This document shows, in pieces, positions 43,271 through 52,841 of a DNA stretch of 64,000 nt (within the stretch, counting starts at the first letter, position 1; each line of letters begins with the position of its first letter). Source of the DNA: an uncultured Eubacteriales bacterium (GTDB lineage: Bacteria > Bacillota > Clostridia > Christensenellales > Aristaeellaceae); assembly GCA_944349855.1 (NCBI GenBank), contig CALVNS010000005.1, positions 1-64,000 of the forward strand, read 5' to 3'. Below the pieces are notes generated by a model. That model searched no databases, had not been told where the DNA came from, and saw only the letters and a program-made list of their open reading frames with translations. A program made the position numbers and the translations under genes.

Positions 43271-43849
43271 ATGAGGATGTTGGAAGATAAGATCCGTGCG
43301 GAGGGCCGGGCGCTCAATGCGGACGTTCTGCTGGTGGACTCCTTCCTCAACCATCAGATCGACGTACAGTTGATGAAGGCAATCGGTGAGGCGTTTGCGT
43401 CGCACTTCATGGGGAAGGGCATTACGCGCATCGTCACAGTGGAAAGCTCAGGCATTGCGCCCGCTGCGATGACCGCGCTGGCAATGGGGCTTCCGCTCGT
43501 GGTCCTGAAGAAACAGACCTCCCGCATCATGAACGGCGACGTCGTGCAAACCACCGTGCAGTCTTTCACCAAGGGCACGCGGTATGAGTTGACGCTCAAG
43601 CGCCAATTCGTCTGTCCGGACGATCGCATTTTGTTGATCGACGATTTTCTGGCCAGTGGAGAGGCGGCCATGGGCGTTCATGCGCTGTTGACGAGCCTCA
43701 ACGCGCAGCTGGCCGGCATTGGAATCGTCATTGAAAAGTCGTTCCAGCCTGGACGTCAGCGCCTGGAGACGCTGGGATGCGACGTATATTCGCTTGCCCG
43801 TGTCAAACGGATGGACGCCGGGACGATTGAATTTCTCGACGAGGCGTAA
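43271..43849 (+). CDS. xpt: xanthine phosphoribosyltransferase
   Basis: 192 residues. MLEDKIRAEGRALNADVLLVDSFLNHQIDVQLM is typical Xpt sequence, with TVESSGIAPAAMTALA and the PRPP loop LLIDDFLASGEAAMG. Makes XMP from xanthine. ATG 43271 is preferred over GTG 43265 for spacing to AAAGGACG. Confidence 0.92.
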   Translation: MRMLEDKIRAEGRALNADVLLVDSFLNHQIDVQLMKAIGEAFASHFMGKGITRIVTVESSGIAPAAMTALAMGLPLVVLKKQTSRIMNGDVVQTTVQSFTKGTRYELTLKRQFVCPDDRILLIDDFLASGEAAMGVHALLTSLNAQLAGIGIVIEKSFQPGRQRLETLGCDVYSLARVKRMDAGTIEFLDEA

Positions 43850-43864
43850 GCACATGGAGCGCAC

Positions 43865-43913
43865 AGCGCGACGCCGACGGCCCTTTCTTTTTCAGGGCCG
43901 CCGGCGTCGCGCT
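43865..43913 (+). terminator. terminator after xpt
   Basis: A long GC stem, AGCGCGACGCCG/CGGCGTCGCGCT with an inner GGCCC/GGGCC stem, then TTGTCTTT. Confidence 0.8.
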
Positions 43914-43924
43914 TGTCTTTGCCA

Positions 43925-44533
43925 CTATGCGCATGCATCGGCAAGCCATTTGCGTGCCTGCAAGAGCCAGGGATGCGGACAGAGGATCATGCCGCCGTCC
44001 ATCGTGAAGTCGATGTAGGCGAGGGCCGCGCGCGCGAGGGAATGCTTGAGCTCACGTTCGACTGCTGTGCGATAGGGAGGTTCGCCTCCGCGGTCCCAGG
44101 AGATCTTGTCTGCAAGGAATACGACCAGATCGTAAGGGGAAGGGGCTTCCTTTAGCGTGGTGTGACATTCAATCGCGGAGAGTATGCGTTCGTCCGTCTG
44201 CATAAAATCCTCTGAGGCGATGACGCGTGAGATGCGTTGATGCAACAGAAACGGATGCTGTCGCTCCGCATCGGCCACCCAACCCCCATGTGATTGCATC
44301 CATGCAAGCATGTCTGAAGCTCCTATGACGGCGCTGATGTCGTGCAGCAGCGCGGCGTGTTCACAGGCTTGTACGCATAGCCCTTCGCGCTCCGCAAGGG
44401 CACGTGCAACATCTGCGACGGCGCATACGTGCCTGTACGTTTCCATCTTTCCATTTCGGGTGAGCGTTTCACGGACAGCCGTCATCAGGTCGGCTGACGC
44501 CGGCGGATGAATATAGGGAAAGCATTCCAACAA
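43925..44533 (-). CDS. yqeK: YqeK-family HD-domain Ap4A hydrolase
   Basis: 202 residues. HD pattern YRHVCAVADVARALA, HAALLHDISA, then HPFLLHQRISRVI, AIECHTTLKEAPSPYDLVVFLADKIS, as in symmetrical Ap4A hydrolases of the YqeK type. TTG 44533 is the likely start: AGGAGG is 8 nt upstream and no nearer ATG fits. No nadD or rsfS partner is adjacent, which is unusual for yqeK. Confidence 0.85.
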   Translation of the reverse strand: MLECFPYIHPPASADLMTAVRETLTRNGKMETYRHVCAVADVARALAEREGLCVQACEHAALLHDISAVIGASDMLAWMQSHGGWVADAERQHPFLLHQRISRVIASEDFMQTDERILSAIECHTTLKEAPSPYDLVVFLADKISWDRGGEPPYRTAVERELKHSLARAALAYIDFTMDGGMILCPHPWLLQARKWLADACA

Positions 44534-44587
44534 AACGGAAGCCTCCTTTTCAGGTTGAGCCCAGCGACTGGGGAAGAACAGAAATCG

Positions 44588-44611
44588 GGGACCGCATAGG
44601 CGATCCCCGTG
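44588..44611 (-). terminator. hairpin after the FucI-like gene
   Basis: CGGGGATCGCC pairs with GCGGTCCCCG on the minus strand, followed by ATTTCTGTTCTT. It separates the FucI-like gene from yqeK downstream. Confidence 0.6.
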
Positions 44612-44617
44612 ACGACG

Positions 44618-46099
44618 TCAGGCAAATGGATTTTCATCTTTGTAGAGCATGCCCTTGGGTTGATTGAAGGCGACATCCTCGACGCCCAGGCACTTGAGCG
44701 CGGCAAACAGCACCTTACCGACATTCGCAAAGGCGACGGCGCCGTGATGCGGATAGTGTTTGGCAATGAGCACATGCCGGTAGAAGCGTCCCATCTCCGG
44801 AATGGCGAAGACGCCGATGCCGCCGAACGAGCGCGTCGCAACAGACAGGATTTCGCCCTCAGCAATGTAGCTGTGAAGGGAGGTATCCGCAGCGCTTTGC
44901 AGACGGAAGAAGGTGATCTTTCCAGGCTTGATGTCGCCCTCAAGCGTACCGCGTGTGATGTCGGGCTCGGTGTCTGGCTCCAGCGAGCGCTTCATGATGC
45001 GCTGGAACTTGATCTCGCCGCTGCGCAGGTGGCACAGCGGGGTGTTGCCGCAATGGAAGCCCATGAACGTGTCGCGCAGGGCATACGCATATTTCCCGCG
45101 GATCTCACTTTCGTACATGTCGGCCGGCACAGAGTTGTTGATATCCAGCAGCGTGGGAGCGATTTCCGTCGCGCAGGCGATGATGTACTCGCTCAGCGCG
45201 CCGTAGATGTCCACCTCGCAGGAGACCGGAATCAATCGCGCGGTCAGGCGGGAGTTGACGTAGCAGGGCACGAAGCCGAACTGCGTCTGGAAGGAAGGCC
45301 AGCACTTGTTTGCAAAGCAGAAGTACTCGCTTGCTCCCTTATTCTGCTCGGCCCAGTCGAGCAGTGTGATTTCATATTGCGCCAGGCGCGGCAGGATGCC
45401 GGGCATGCGGTTGCCCTCTGCGAGCTCTTGTTCCATGCTGGCGATGACGCCGGGAATGCGCGGATCGTCTTTATGTGCATGATAGGCGGCATACAGATCG
45501 AGCTCAGAGTTTTCCTGCACCTCAACGCCCAAGTCAAACAGCGCCTTGATGGGCGCGTTACAGGCCAGAAAATCGTACGGACGCGGGCCAAAGGTGAAGA
45601 TCTTCAGCTTGCGAAGGCCCAGCTGCACGCGAGCGATGGGGACAAACTCTGCGATCATTGCGGCGATCTCTTCGGCTGTACCGACGGGATACTCGGGGAT
45701 ATACGGGCGCAGATGGCGCAAAGACAGACTGTAGCTGGCATTGAGCATGCCACAGTAGGCATCGCCGCGTCCATCGATCAACGAATCCTGGCTCTCCTCG
45801 GCTGCCGCGACGACCATGGCCGGGCCGCCAAATTTTTGAATGACCTGCGTCTCAGGCCCTTCCGGACCAAAGTTACCAAGGAAGAGCACCAGCGCGTTAC
45901 AGCCGCTTTCGCGCAGCTCCAGCAGCGCCTGCTCGCCATCCGTCTCATTTTCGACAGTCGTGCGGATTTCTACGATCTCACCGCCGGCCCTGCGGTAGGC
46001 TTCCACGACGGCTGCGCGACGCCGCTCGGAGAGGGTGATGGGGAAGCAGTCGCGGCTGACCGCGACGATGCCGATTTTGACGTCGGGAATATTGCGCAT
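44618..46099 (-). CDS. L-fucose/L-arabinose isomerase-family protein
   Basis: 493 residues. The fold pattern matches fucose-isomerase-like proteins: IGIVAVSRDCFPITLSE at the N-terminus, a Glu-rich middle (VQENSELDLYAAYHAH), CFANKCWPSFQTQFGFVPCYVNS and HCGNTPLCHL, candidate metal-binding Glu/His. The sugar is unknown and no kinase or aldolase is adjacent. ATG 46099 with AAGGAGG upstream is preferred over longer forms. A possible cre site lies over its promoter. Confidence 0.75.
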   Translation of the reverse strand: MRNIPDVKIGIVAVSRDCFPITLSERRRAAVVEAYRRAGGEIVEIRTTVENETDGEQALLELRESGCNALVLFLGNFGPEGPETQVIQKFGGPAMVVAAAEESQDSLIDGRGDAYCGMLNASYSLSLRHLRPYIPEYPVGTAEEIAAMIAEFVPIARVQLGLRKLKIFTFGPRPYDFLACNAPIKALFDLGVEVQENSELDLYAAYHAHKDDPRIPGVIASMEQELAEGNRMPGILPRLAQYEITLLDWAEQNKGASEYFCFANKCWPSFQTQFGFVPCYVNSRLTARLIPVSCEVDIYGALSEYIIACATEIAPTLLDINNSVPADMYESEIRGKYAYALRDTFMGFHCGNTPLCHLRSGEIKFQRIMKRSLEPDTEPDITRGTLEGDIKPGKITFFRLQSAADTSLHSYIAEGEILSVATRSFGGIGVFAIPEMGRFYRHVLIAKHYPHHGAVAFANVGKVLFAALKCLGVEDVAFNQPKGMLYKDENPFA

Positions 46100-46133
46100 G
46101 GAAAGAGGACCTCCTTGTGCGGATGTTTTCTTC

Positions 46134-46170
46134 ATTTTAGCACAAACAGCGTACAATGCAAACGCTTTTT
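46134..46170 (-). promoter_or_regulatory. promoter of the FucI-like gene with possible cre site
   Basis: Minus strand: TTGCAT (46161-46156), 16 nt, TAAAAT (46139-46134). The plus-strand stretch 46156-46170 (ATGCAAACGCTTTTT) fits the relaxed catabolite-response element with one mismatch and covers the -35, which would suit CcpA repression. Confidence 0.4.
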
Positions 46171-46344
46171 TCAGTCCTGTGCCGTTACAATGCACAAAAA
46201 TCAACATTTGCCGGAGTGTGCCCCTTCTAAAGAGTGAATGTTTCAAAAATCCCAACTCTTCCGTATATGGACAAGGTGGAAAAATTCAAATACAGATGTT
46301 ACAATATGTATATCGCATAACTCAGCAGTGACAGAGGTGAATGG

Positions 46345-47049
46345 ATGAATATCAGCTGTGTTTGGGAACACAACGGCAACGATACCCTGCTCCATGCAAT
46401 AAGACCGGTTGGAGCATACACAAGAGGACAGAGCAAAGAAATCGCCTTGGGAAAGATGGAACAGGAGGTGATCGACTGTCTGAAATGGCAGAAAGCCCCC
46501 ATTCCGGAGAATATATCCGTTGAAATCGTGCAGGAGAAATGCAGCGAACTTTCCATCGCCGACGCAGATACAGATGTCCTTTTTGAAGCGGAAAAGCTGC
46601 CCCTGAACATGGAAACATATATCGCCTTGAAACGCCTGGCATTGAAATCGGCAAAAGATTTTCTGGAGCTATATGCGTCCGTGCCCAATGCAGATATTGG
46701 ATCGAATCTGGACAGAAGGACTTTTTATGGAAAGGTCCCACAAACTGCGAGGGAAATGTACGAACATACAAAGAGCGTCAACTCATATTATTTTTCGGAA
46801 ATTGGCATGGACGTGGACAACAGCGGAACCATCTATGACGGCCGCAGGAGAGGTTTTGAACTGCTGGAAAAATCAGCTGACTTCCTCAAGAATTCCATTG
46901 TAGAAGGCAGCTATGGGGAACTGTGGTCATTGAGAAAAGTGTTGCGGCGTTTTGTATGGCATGATAGAATTCATGCAAGGGCGATGTATCGAATGGCGCA
47001 AAAGACGTTCGGCAAAATCGGATGCAATCCGTTCATGTTTACAAGATAG
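46345..47049 (+). CDS. hypothetical protein, possibly DinB-like
   Basis: 234 residues. The C-terminal third ([24 protein letters not shown]) has the helical His-rich look of DinB-type four-helix proteins, but I cannot confirm the family. Base composition is visibly more AT-rich than the pyr genes, suggesting separate origin. ATG 46345 follows GAGGTGA. Next come nfo and the AlkD-like gene. Confidence 0.5.
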   Translation: MNISCVWEHNGNDTLLHAIRPVGAYTRGQSKEIALGKMEQEVIDCLKWQKAPIPENISVEIVQEKCSELSIADADTDVLFEAEKLPLNMETYIALKRLALKSAKDFLELYASVPNADIGSNLDRRTFYGKVPQTAREMYEHTKSVNSYYFSEIGMDVDNSGTIYDGRRRGFELLEKSADFLKNSIVEGSYGELWSLRKVLRRFVWHDRIHARAMYRMAQKTFGKIGCNPFMFTR

Positions 47050-47113
47050 CCGCCAGCTGTCACAAGGACGCGGGACCAATCGGCAAAATGTCAACCGTTC
47101 AGGAGGGAAGACC

Positions 47114-47947
47114 ATGCTTCACATCGGCTGCCATCTGTCTGCAGCGAAGGGATTTGTGGCGATGGGCCGTCAGGCACTTGCCATCAATGCCGACACCTTT
47201 CAGTTCTTCACGCGCAATCCGCGCGGCGGTAATGCCAAAGTGCTGGATCCACAGGATGCGCTTGGGCTTCGAAAACTCATGGAGGAGAACGCCTTTGCGC
47301 CGATTCTGGCGCATGCGCCCTATACGCTCAACGGCTGTTCAGGCGACGAAGATGTTCGCGCCTTTGCGATTCGAACGATGCGTGACGACCTGCAGCGCAT
47401 GGAATATCTGCCCGGCAATATGTATAATTTCCATCCCGGCTCACATGTCGGTCAGGGCGTAGAGCGCGGCATCGAACAAATCGCAGCCATGCTCGACGCA
47501 ATGCCACTGGACGATCTGCATACGACCGTGCTGCTGGAGACAATGGCGGGAAAGGGAAGCGAGATAGGCGGGAAGTTTGAAGAGCTGCGAGCGATCCTGG
47601 ATGCCGCGCGACTCGGGGACAGGCTGGGCGTGTGCCTGGATACATGCCATGTCTATGACGCTGGCTACGACATCGTCGGGGATTTAGACGGTGTGCTCGC
47701 ACGTTTTGATGCGGTCATCGGCCTGCATCGCCTGCGCGCCATCCACTTGAATGACAGCAAAAATCCCTTCGCAAGCCATAAGGACCGGCATGAAAAGATC
47801 GGACGGGGGAGCATCGGCCTGGAAACCTTTGTGCGCATCGTAAACCATCCGCTGTTGCGGAAGCTGCCGTTTTATCTGGAGACGCCCAACGAGCTGGACG
47901 GCTATGCGGTGGAGATTGCAATGCTCAGGGAGGCGGCCGCCTCATGA
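47114..47947 (+). CDS. nfo: deoxyribonuclease IV (AP endonuclease)
   Basis: 277 residues. Endonuclease IV motifs: [66 protein letters not shown] and [21 protein letters not shown], holding the three-zinc ligands. Cleaves 5' of abasic sites. AGGAGGG precedes ATG 47114. Overlaps the AlkD-like gene by 4 nt. Confidence 0.95.
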   Translation: MLHIGCHLSAAKGFVAMGRQALAINADTFQFFTRNPRGGNAKVLDPQDALGLRKLMEENAFAPILAHAPYTLNGCSGDEDVRAFAIRTMRDDLQRMEYLPGNMYNFHPGSHVGQGVERGIEQIAAMLDAMPLDDLHTTVLLETMAGKGSEIGGKFEELRAILDAARLGDRLGVCLDTCHVYDAGYDIVGDLDGVLARFDAVIGLHRLRAIHLNDSKNPFASHKDRHEKIGRGSIGLETFVRIVNHPLLRKLPFYLETPNELDGYAVEIAMLREAAAS

Positions 47948-48645
47948 CGCGCGCACAGGTGCTCGACTGGCTCAAGGCGCATGCGGAGCCCGACTACGGG
48001 ATCTTTGCTGCGTCCCTGATTCCCGGCGTTTCGGACGTCCTGGGCGTACGCCTGCCTGTATTGCGCCAGTTGGCGCGCCAGCTTGCGCAACAGGGCGCGC
48101 AAGAGGCTCTGGAGTCGATCCCGGAGACGCCATTTGAAGCGCGGATGCTGCGCGGGTACGTCATAGGATATGCGAAGACAGACCTTGTGCAAAGATGGAA
48201 GTGGGTCGAGGCATTTCTGCCTGTGATCGACAATTGGTCGATCTGCGACAGCTTCTGCGCGACGCTCGCTTCGCGTTTAACCGAGGAGGAACTGCGTACC
48301 ATATGGCCGCAGATTCGGATGTTTGCGCAAAGCGATGCGCCATTTGTCGCACGGTTTGCCATCGTGATGATGATCGATGCGTATATGCGGCCCGAATACA
48401 TTGACTGCATGCTGGCCGTGCTGTCCGATGTGCGATGCGACGCATACTATGTTCGCATGGCTGTCGCATGGGCGCTGGCCACGGCGTTGGGCGAATTTGC
48501 AGAGCAGACCAGGTGCTTTCTGGGAAACAGCGCAATACACCCATGGGTGCGTCAAAAGATGGCGCAAAAGGCGTGTGAGTCCCGGCGCGTATCATTGGAA
48601 GACAAGCAATGGGTACGGACGTGGGCGAAGAAAGCGCCTATCTAA
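47944..48645 (+). CDS. AlkD-like DNA alkylation repair protein
   Basis: 233 residues of HEAT-like helical repeats ([49 protein letters not shown]). This is the DNA alkylation repair (AlkC/AlkD) family, which removes bulky or charged N-alkyl bases. The ATGA overlap with nfo links base removal to abasic-site cutting, a sensible two-step repair pair. Confidence 0.85.
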   Translation: MTRAQVLDWLKAHAEPDYGIFAASLIPGVSDVLGVRLPVLRQLARQLAQQGAQEALESIPETPFEARMLRGYVIGYAKTDLVQRWKWVEAFLPVIDNWSICDSFCATLASRLTEEELRTIWPQIRMFAQSDAPFVARFAIVMMIDAYMRPEYIDCMLAVLSDVRCDAYYVRMAVAWALATALGEFAEQTRCFLGNSAIHPWVRQKMAQKACESRRVSLEDKQWVRTWAKKAPI

Positions 48646-48711
48646 AACACTTTCATGGATGCGCTGCTGCGGTGCATCCCGGAGAGCCTGCTGTGCATGG
48701 AGGTGAAACGG

Positions 48712-49635
48712 ATGAAAAAACTATCGCTGGACGTGTTTTTGCGGTTACGCAAACTGATCCACAGAAATGCAAGGCCCCTCGATTATACGATGTGGCGGTA
48801 TCTCTTTGAGGATGGTAGCGGCGATGCGTTCCTCCTCGTTTTGTCCAGCTATCAAAATGAAGACGGAGGCTTTGGACACAACCTGGAATGCAACAACTGG
48901 AACCCGCACTCATCCCCATACACAATATGCATTGCGCTGGACTATCTAGATATTGTGGGCGATACATTCAGCAACATCAAAGACGACATCATTTCCGGAA
49001 TCATGAAGTACCTCAGGTCCGGAGCATATATGCTGGCGTCTGGGTGGGTGGGCATGCAGGGGATTCCCGGCAACAACGATTATGCGCATATGCCATGGTT
49101 TCATTTCGACCCAGAAAAGGCTTCGACAGCCGACATCGGCGTCACCAAGCGCCTTTCGGATTTCGTTCTCCGGTACGCAGAGCAGGACAGCGACCTTTAC
49201 CGCCTGGCGGCAGAGCTGAAGGAAAGGTACAGGGCTTGCAGCCAGGTCCTGTTGTACGGCTATCCCGATTACGACCCGGTTGCATTGAACATCAGAGCGT
49301 TCGATCCCGCTACGTGGCCATCCTGGCTGCCGGTACCGGTGTATTTTATCGGCTCTCCCCAAAGCGACGATTATGAGGCGTGCGCACAGGTCGTTCAGAC
49401 GAACCTGGATACAATCGTCGATGCTCTGCATAATACATATGAGATTCAGGTTCCCTCTTTGGAAGACGCAGACGCATACGAGAGAAGCAATCCGCATCCG
49501 GATGGCAAGAGGTGGTGTGTGGCCGAGCAGACCATCGGAAATTATTATTGGGGGACGCATTTCATCGTTCGTGATTTAAACCTTCTGAAAAGGTTTGACA
49601 GATTGGACTTTCCGCTGCCAGTGCATGCAAAATGA
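48712..49635 (+). CDS. hypothetical protein with terpene-cyclase-like repeats
   Basis: 307 residues. It contains YQNEDGGFGHNLE, the QxxDGGFG type of alpha/alpha toroid repeat seen in prenyltransferase/squalene-cyclase-like domains, and several Trp/Tyr-rich segments. A catalytic DXDD motif is not seen. Base composition is lower in GC than the flanks. ATG 48712 has GGAGGTGA upstream. Function unknown. Confidence 0.5.
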   Translation: MKKLSLDVFLRLRKLIHRNARPLDYTMWRYLFEDGSGDAFLLVLSSYQNEDGGFGHNLECNNWNPHSSPYTICIALDYLDIVGDTFSNIKDDIISGIMKYLRSGAYMLASGWVGMQGIPGNNDYAHMPWFHFDPEKASTADIGVTKRLSDFVLRYAEQDSDLYRLAAELKERYRACSQVLLYGYPDYDPVALNIRAFDPATWPSWLPVPVYFIGSPQSDDYEACAQVVQTNLDTIVDALHNTYEIQVPSLEDADAYERSNPHPDGKRWCVAEQTIGNYYWGTHFIVRDLNLLKRFDRLDFPLPVHAK

Positions 49636-49674
49636 GTGTCACGGGACGGGATGGGTATGCTTGCCTGATAACGA

Positions 49675-49708
49675 CATGAGAGCAGCCGAACGGCTGCTCT
49701 CATGTTTT
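49675..49708 (+). terminator. terminator after the repeat protein
   Basis: CATGAGAGCAGCCG/CGGCTGCTCTCATG, a perfect stem, followed by TTTT on the plus strand. Confidence 0.85.
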
Positions 49709-49729
49709 GACATTGAGGCGTTTTTGAGA

Positions 49730-50989
49730 TTATTTGGCGGCTTCGCGGATGGCATTGGCCGGCTTTCTGCGCTGTGCGCCGCTCCATGCGTGGATGACGA
49801 GCGCAACGGCGATGACGCCATAGGAGATGAACACGCGGAAGTACTCGCCGATGGCGGCATTGCCGAACACGTTTTTGCCAGCGTCCGGCGCCACGATGAA
49901 GAGCAGGTGAAACAGAATGCAGCCCAAGAGCGCCTGTGCGTTTGTTGCACGCACGATCGAAGCGCCACCGACGAGAATGGCCGCGCCAGCATACAGGCCG
50001 ACCTGCTCGTGCGCGCCGTAGGTCTGCAGGCTACCCATGTTCTGCACAAAGATCAACTGTCCCCAGCCGGCCAGCACCGTGGAAATCATGATCGCGATGA
50101 TGCGCACGCGGTTGACATTGATGCCGGAGGCGTTGGCCACTGCGCCGCTCTGTCCAACCGCGCGGAACTGCTGACCCAGACGCGTGCGCATGATAACGAC
50201 GTTGAACAGGCACAGCAGCGCCACCAGGCCAAACGTAGCCATCGGCACATTGACGGTGATAAAGAGCGCCTGCAACGCCGGAATTTGAATGAGCAGGCAG
50301 GCCGCGATGGGGAAGGCAAGGCACACGGCCAGGCGCTTGATGTCGCGCTCGGAGGACAACGCAAACCGAACGACACAATACACGGCGATGACCGCCATGA
50401 AGACGTACAGCGCCTGCTTGAACGGGAGCCGCCACAGGCCGTCAAGCGCATACTTGAGGCCTCCCTCGAGCGACAGGTCCATCGTGTTGGCAACGCCGAC
50501 AGATCCCTTGATGACCAGTGAGGGATTGGAAAGCGGAATCAGGTTGCCGAAGATGAACAGGAACAGCAGCTGATACAGACCATTGGCAAAGTAGCCCAAG
50601 ATCATCGAGCCGATCATTTCCTGGCCCTTCATCTTGTTGAGCAGCTTGCCGATCAGGAAGCCGAAAAATCCGGCGATGGGAACGGTCATCAGCGCGGCGA
50701 CAACGAAACCCAGCGTGCCGGGAATGCCCCATTCGAGTACCCAAAGCAGCGAGATCTGCGCAGCCATCGCACCGATGGTGATGGCAAAGTTGATGCCCAT
50801 GCCTGCGACGATCGGAATGATCAATGCCAGCACGAGGAAGGCATTGCGGGACAAGCGGCCGAAGAGTTCAAACATGACGTGCGAGGGCGCCAGCCCGGAC
50901 AGCGCCAGGCACAGCGCGCACAGCAGCACGAACATGACCGTGACCGCGTTCTCGCGCAGGAAACTGGAAAGAAGCTTGCGATCACGCAC
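49730..50989 (-). CDS. ABC transporter permease of the DUF3798 system, subunit 2
   Basis: 419 residues, about nine to ten membrane segments, with branched-chain/BMP-type permease features (INFAITIGAMAAQISLLWVLEWG, IGKLLNKMKGQEMIGSMIL, the cytoplasmic loop MRTRLGQQFRAVGQSGAVANASGINVNRVR). GTG 50989 with GGGAGG 8 nt upstream is chosen; it overlaps the other permease by 8 nt. Forms the import channel with it. Confidence 0.87.
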   Translation of the reverse strand: MRDRKLLSSFLRENAVTVMFVLLCALCLALSGLAPSHVMFELFGRLSRNAFLVLALIIPIVAGMGINFAITIGAMAAQISLLWVLEWGIPGTLGFVVAALMTVPIAGFFGFLIGKLLNKMKGQEMIGSMILGYFANGLYQLLFLFIFGNLIPLSNPSLVIKGSVGVANTMDLSLEGGLKYALDGLWRLPFKQALYVFMAVIAVYCVVRFALSSERDIKRLAVCLAFPIAACLLIQIPALQALFITVNVPMATFGLVALLCLFNVVIMRTRLGQQFRAVGQSGAVANASGINVNRVRIIAIMISTVLAGWGQLIFVQNMGSLQTYGAHEQVGLYAGAAILVGGASIVRATNAQALLGCILFHLLFIVAPDAGKNVFGNAAIGEYFRVFISYGVIAVALVIHAWSGAQRRKPANAIREAAK

Positions 50990-52841
50990 GAGAAGCACCT
51001 CCCGACTTGGTCAACGCGTAGAGGATGATGCCGTTGGAAATCAGGATGCGCAGCGTCTCCGAGATGGTGCTCTGCGGAACCAGGACGTTCGCAACCGGCA
51101 TGCCGAGCGTCAACACGCCCTGGAACAGGAACGTGCCGATGATGACGTGGCTGATGCGCGCGCGGGACGTGCTCGCGCCGCCGATCAGAATGGCAGAAGC
51201 GGCGACGAAACCCAGCTGACGAGGCGCCTGATACAGCTGCATGAAGCCGTAGCTCTGGCTATAGACGATGATGCCAACCGCGCCGAGCATGGTCGACAGC
51301 GTCGTGCCGATGATGCGCATCTTGTCTACGCTGATGCCCGTAGCCTCGGCAAAGCGTGGATTGTCACCGACTGCGCTCATCGCGATGCCCGTCTTGGATC
51401 GCATGAACAGCCACATCAGCAGACAGCAGAACGCCATGAACAACAGCAGGCCCGTGGGAATGGTGATCCCGAAGACCTCAAAGGACAGGAAATCGTTGAG
51501 CAGATGCCGGTAGGAGGATTGCAGGCCCAATGTAACGCGCAGGCCATCGCCCAACGGCCATTTGAGCTCGGGGGATTGGAAGGGGAGGACCAGCCAGCCG
51601 ATGCACATGAGGGAGACGATCGAATAGCCTACGTAGGTTGTGACGGCCATTTCGTTTCCCTTCAACCGGTTGAGCAGCAGGGCGTACAGATAGCCCAGAA
51701 TAGAAGAAATCACCAAGCCGACGGCGATGGCGAACAGGAATCCAGGCCAACCGCTGAATCCCCATTCGATGCACAGCAGACCGCCCAGCAGACCGCCAAT
51801 GATGCCCAGCGGCAGGCCCAGGTTGAGGCTGATGCCACACTGGATGCCGGGCAACATTGCCAGCACGAGCACGCTGTTCATGCCCAGGCGTACGATTGTA
51901 TTGCCCAGGAGTGAGGGAAGCGACAGACCGTAGAGCACCGCCAACAGGCAGAGCAACACGAAGAACATGCCGATGATGAGGCGGGGGAGCCCTAGCTTTT
52001 TGACCAGCGACTGATAGAAGAGAACGAGCAGCGTAAGGATGAACAGCCCAACGGAAATCGTGAGCAGATTGCTTCCGTTGCGCATCACAAAGTACAGCAA
52101 GCCGCCTTGATGTGCCGTTCCAGCAGCAGCCACATAGCGGTCGTATTGCGTCTCAAAGGTATCGCCGGAAACGTAAGTGAGCGAGAGCAGCGTCGGCTTC
52201 AGGGTGTCCAGAACATCATCCGTCAGATCCGGAAAGATGGTCATCAGGCTGGCCTTGAGCGCAACAAAGCGCTCGTCCACGACGGCCTGCAGCGCGAGCA
52301 TCTCTTCGGTAGCGACGAAGCCTGACAGGTCGATGACCATATCGACCATCTCGACTTCTTCTTCGGAATCGGCGGCAACCTGCGCCTCTGCAGCCGCGCG
52401 GAATTCATCCTCATGCTCTTCAATGTAGAGTGCCTGTGCGGCGGATTCCGCCTCATAGTAGTCGCGCTGTGCGGCCACCAGGTTGTTGACTGCGACCTCC
52501 AGGTCGGTCGTATCGACAGTGGAGAGGTCCACGGGTTCAAAGTGGAAGGAGGCACGCGCTTCTTCCTCGGCCTGTGCAGAGGCTTCGCGAATTTCGCTCA
52601 TGCCGCCACCCTCGGCCCGCACGCGCGCGGTGGCTTCGGCCTTGGCCGCTTCCACGTATGCCTCGACAGAGCCTGCGCCGGCCGTGTTCAGGATGGATTG
52701 CAGCCGAAGATCGCGGATGACCGCCACGCCGGCCGCGCCGCCGCGCGCCACCAGACCGTAAGCGCCTGTGCCGATGAGCAGCACCGTGACGGCGGCGATG
52801 ACAATGACCGCAATTCTCTGGGACAGGGACATCTTAAGCAT
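50982..52841 (-). CDS. ABC transporter permease of the DUF3798 system, subunit 1, with large extra domain
   Basis: 619 residues, nearly twice the usual size. Residues 1-35 hold one membrane segment, and about 40-270 form a hydrophilic, acidic, helical extracytoplasmic domain (AEEEARASFHFEPVDLS, EEVEMVDMVIDLSG). From about 285 the usual permease core follows (GLPLGIIGGLLGGLLCIEWG, LNRLKGNEMAVTTYVGY, MRSKTGIAMSAVGDNPRFAEATGISVDKMR). ATG 52841 overlaps the ATPase gene by 8 nt. The extra domain may dock the binding protein. Confidence 0.83.
   Translation of the reverse strand: MLKMSLSQRIAVIVIAAVTVLLIGTGAYGLVARGGAAGVAVIRDLRLQSILNTAGAGSVEAYVEAAKAEATARVRAEGGGMSEIREASAQAEEEARASFHFEPVDLSTVDTTDLEVAVNNLVAAQRDYYEAESAAQALYIEEHEDEFRAAAEAQVAADSEEEVEMVDMVIDLSGFVATEEMLALQAVVDERFVALKASLMTIFPDLTDDVLDTLKPTLLSLTYVSGDTFETQYDRYVAAAGTAHQGGLLYFVMRNGSNLLTISVGLFILTLLVLFYQSLVKKLGLPRLIIGMFFVLLCLLAVLYGLSLPSLLGNTIVRLGMNSVLVLAMLPGIQCGISLNLGLPLGIIGGLLGGLLCIEWGFSGWPGFLFAIAVGLVISSILGYLYALLLNRLKGNEMAVTTYVGYSIVSLMCIGWLVLPFQSPELKWPLGDGLRVTLGLQSSYRHLLNDFLSFEVFGITIPTGLLLFMAFCCLLMWLFMRSKTGIAMSAVGDNPRFAEATGISVDKMRIIGTTLSTMLGAVGIIVYSQSYGFMQLYQAPRQLGFVAASAILIGGASTSRARISHVIIGTFLFQGVLTLGMPVANVLVPQSTISETLRILISNGIILYALTKSGGASRA

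Noticed and set aside
44609..46237. 542-codon frame antisense to the FucI-like gene
   Set aside because: No domain or SD; an artefact of codon bias opposite a gene with clear homology.
46952..47113. N-terminal extension of nfo by 54 codons
   Set aside because: The extension overlaps the preceding gene; ATG 47114 has AGGAGG and matches the known N-terminus of endonuclease IV.
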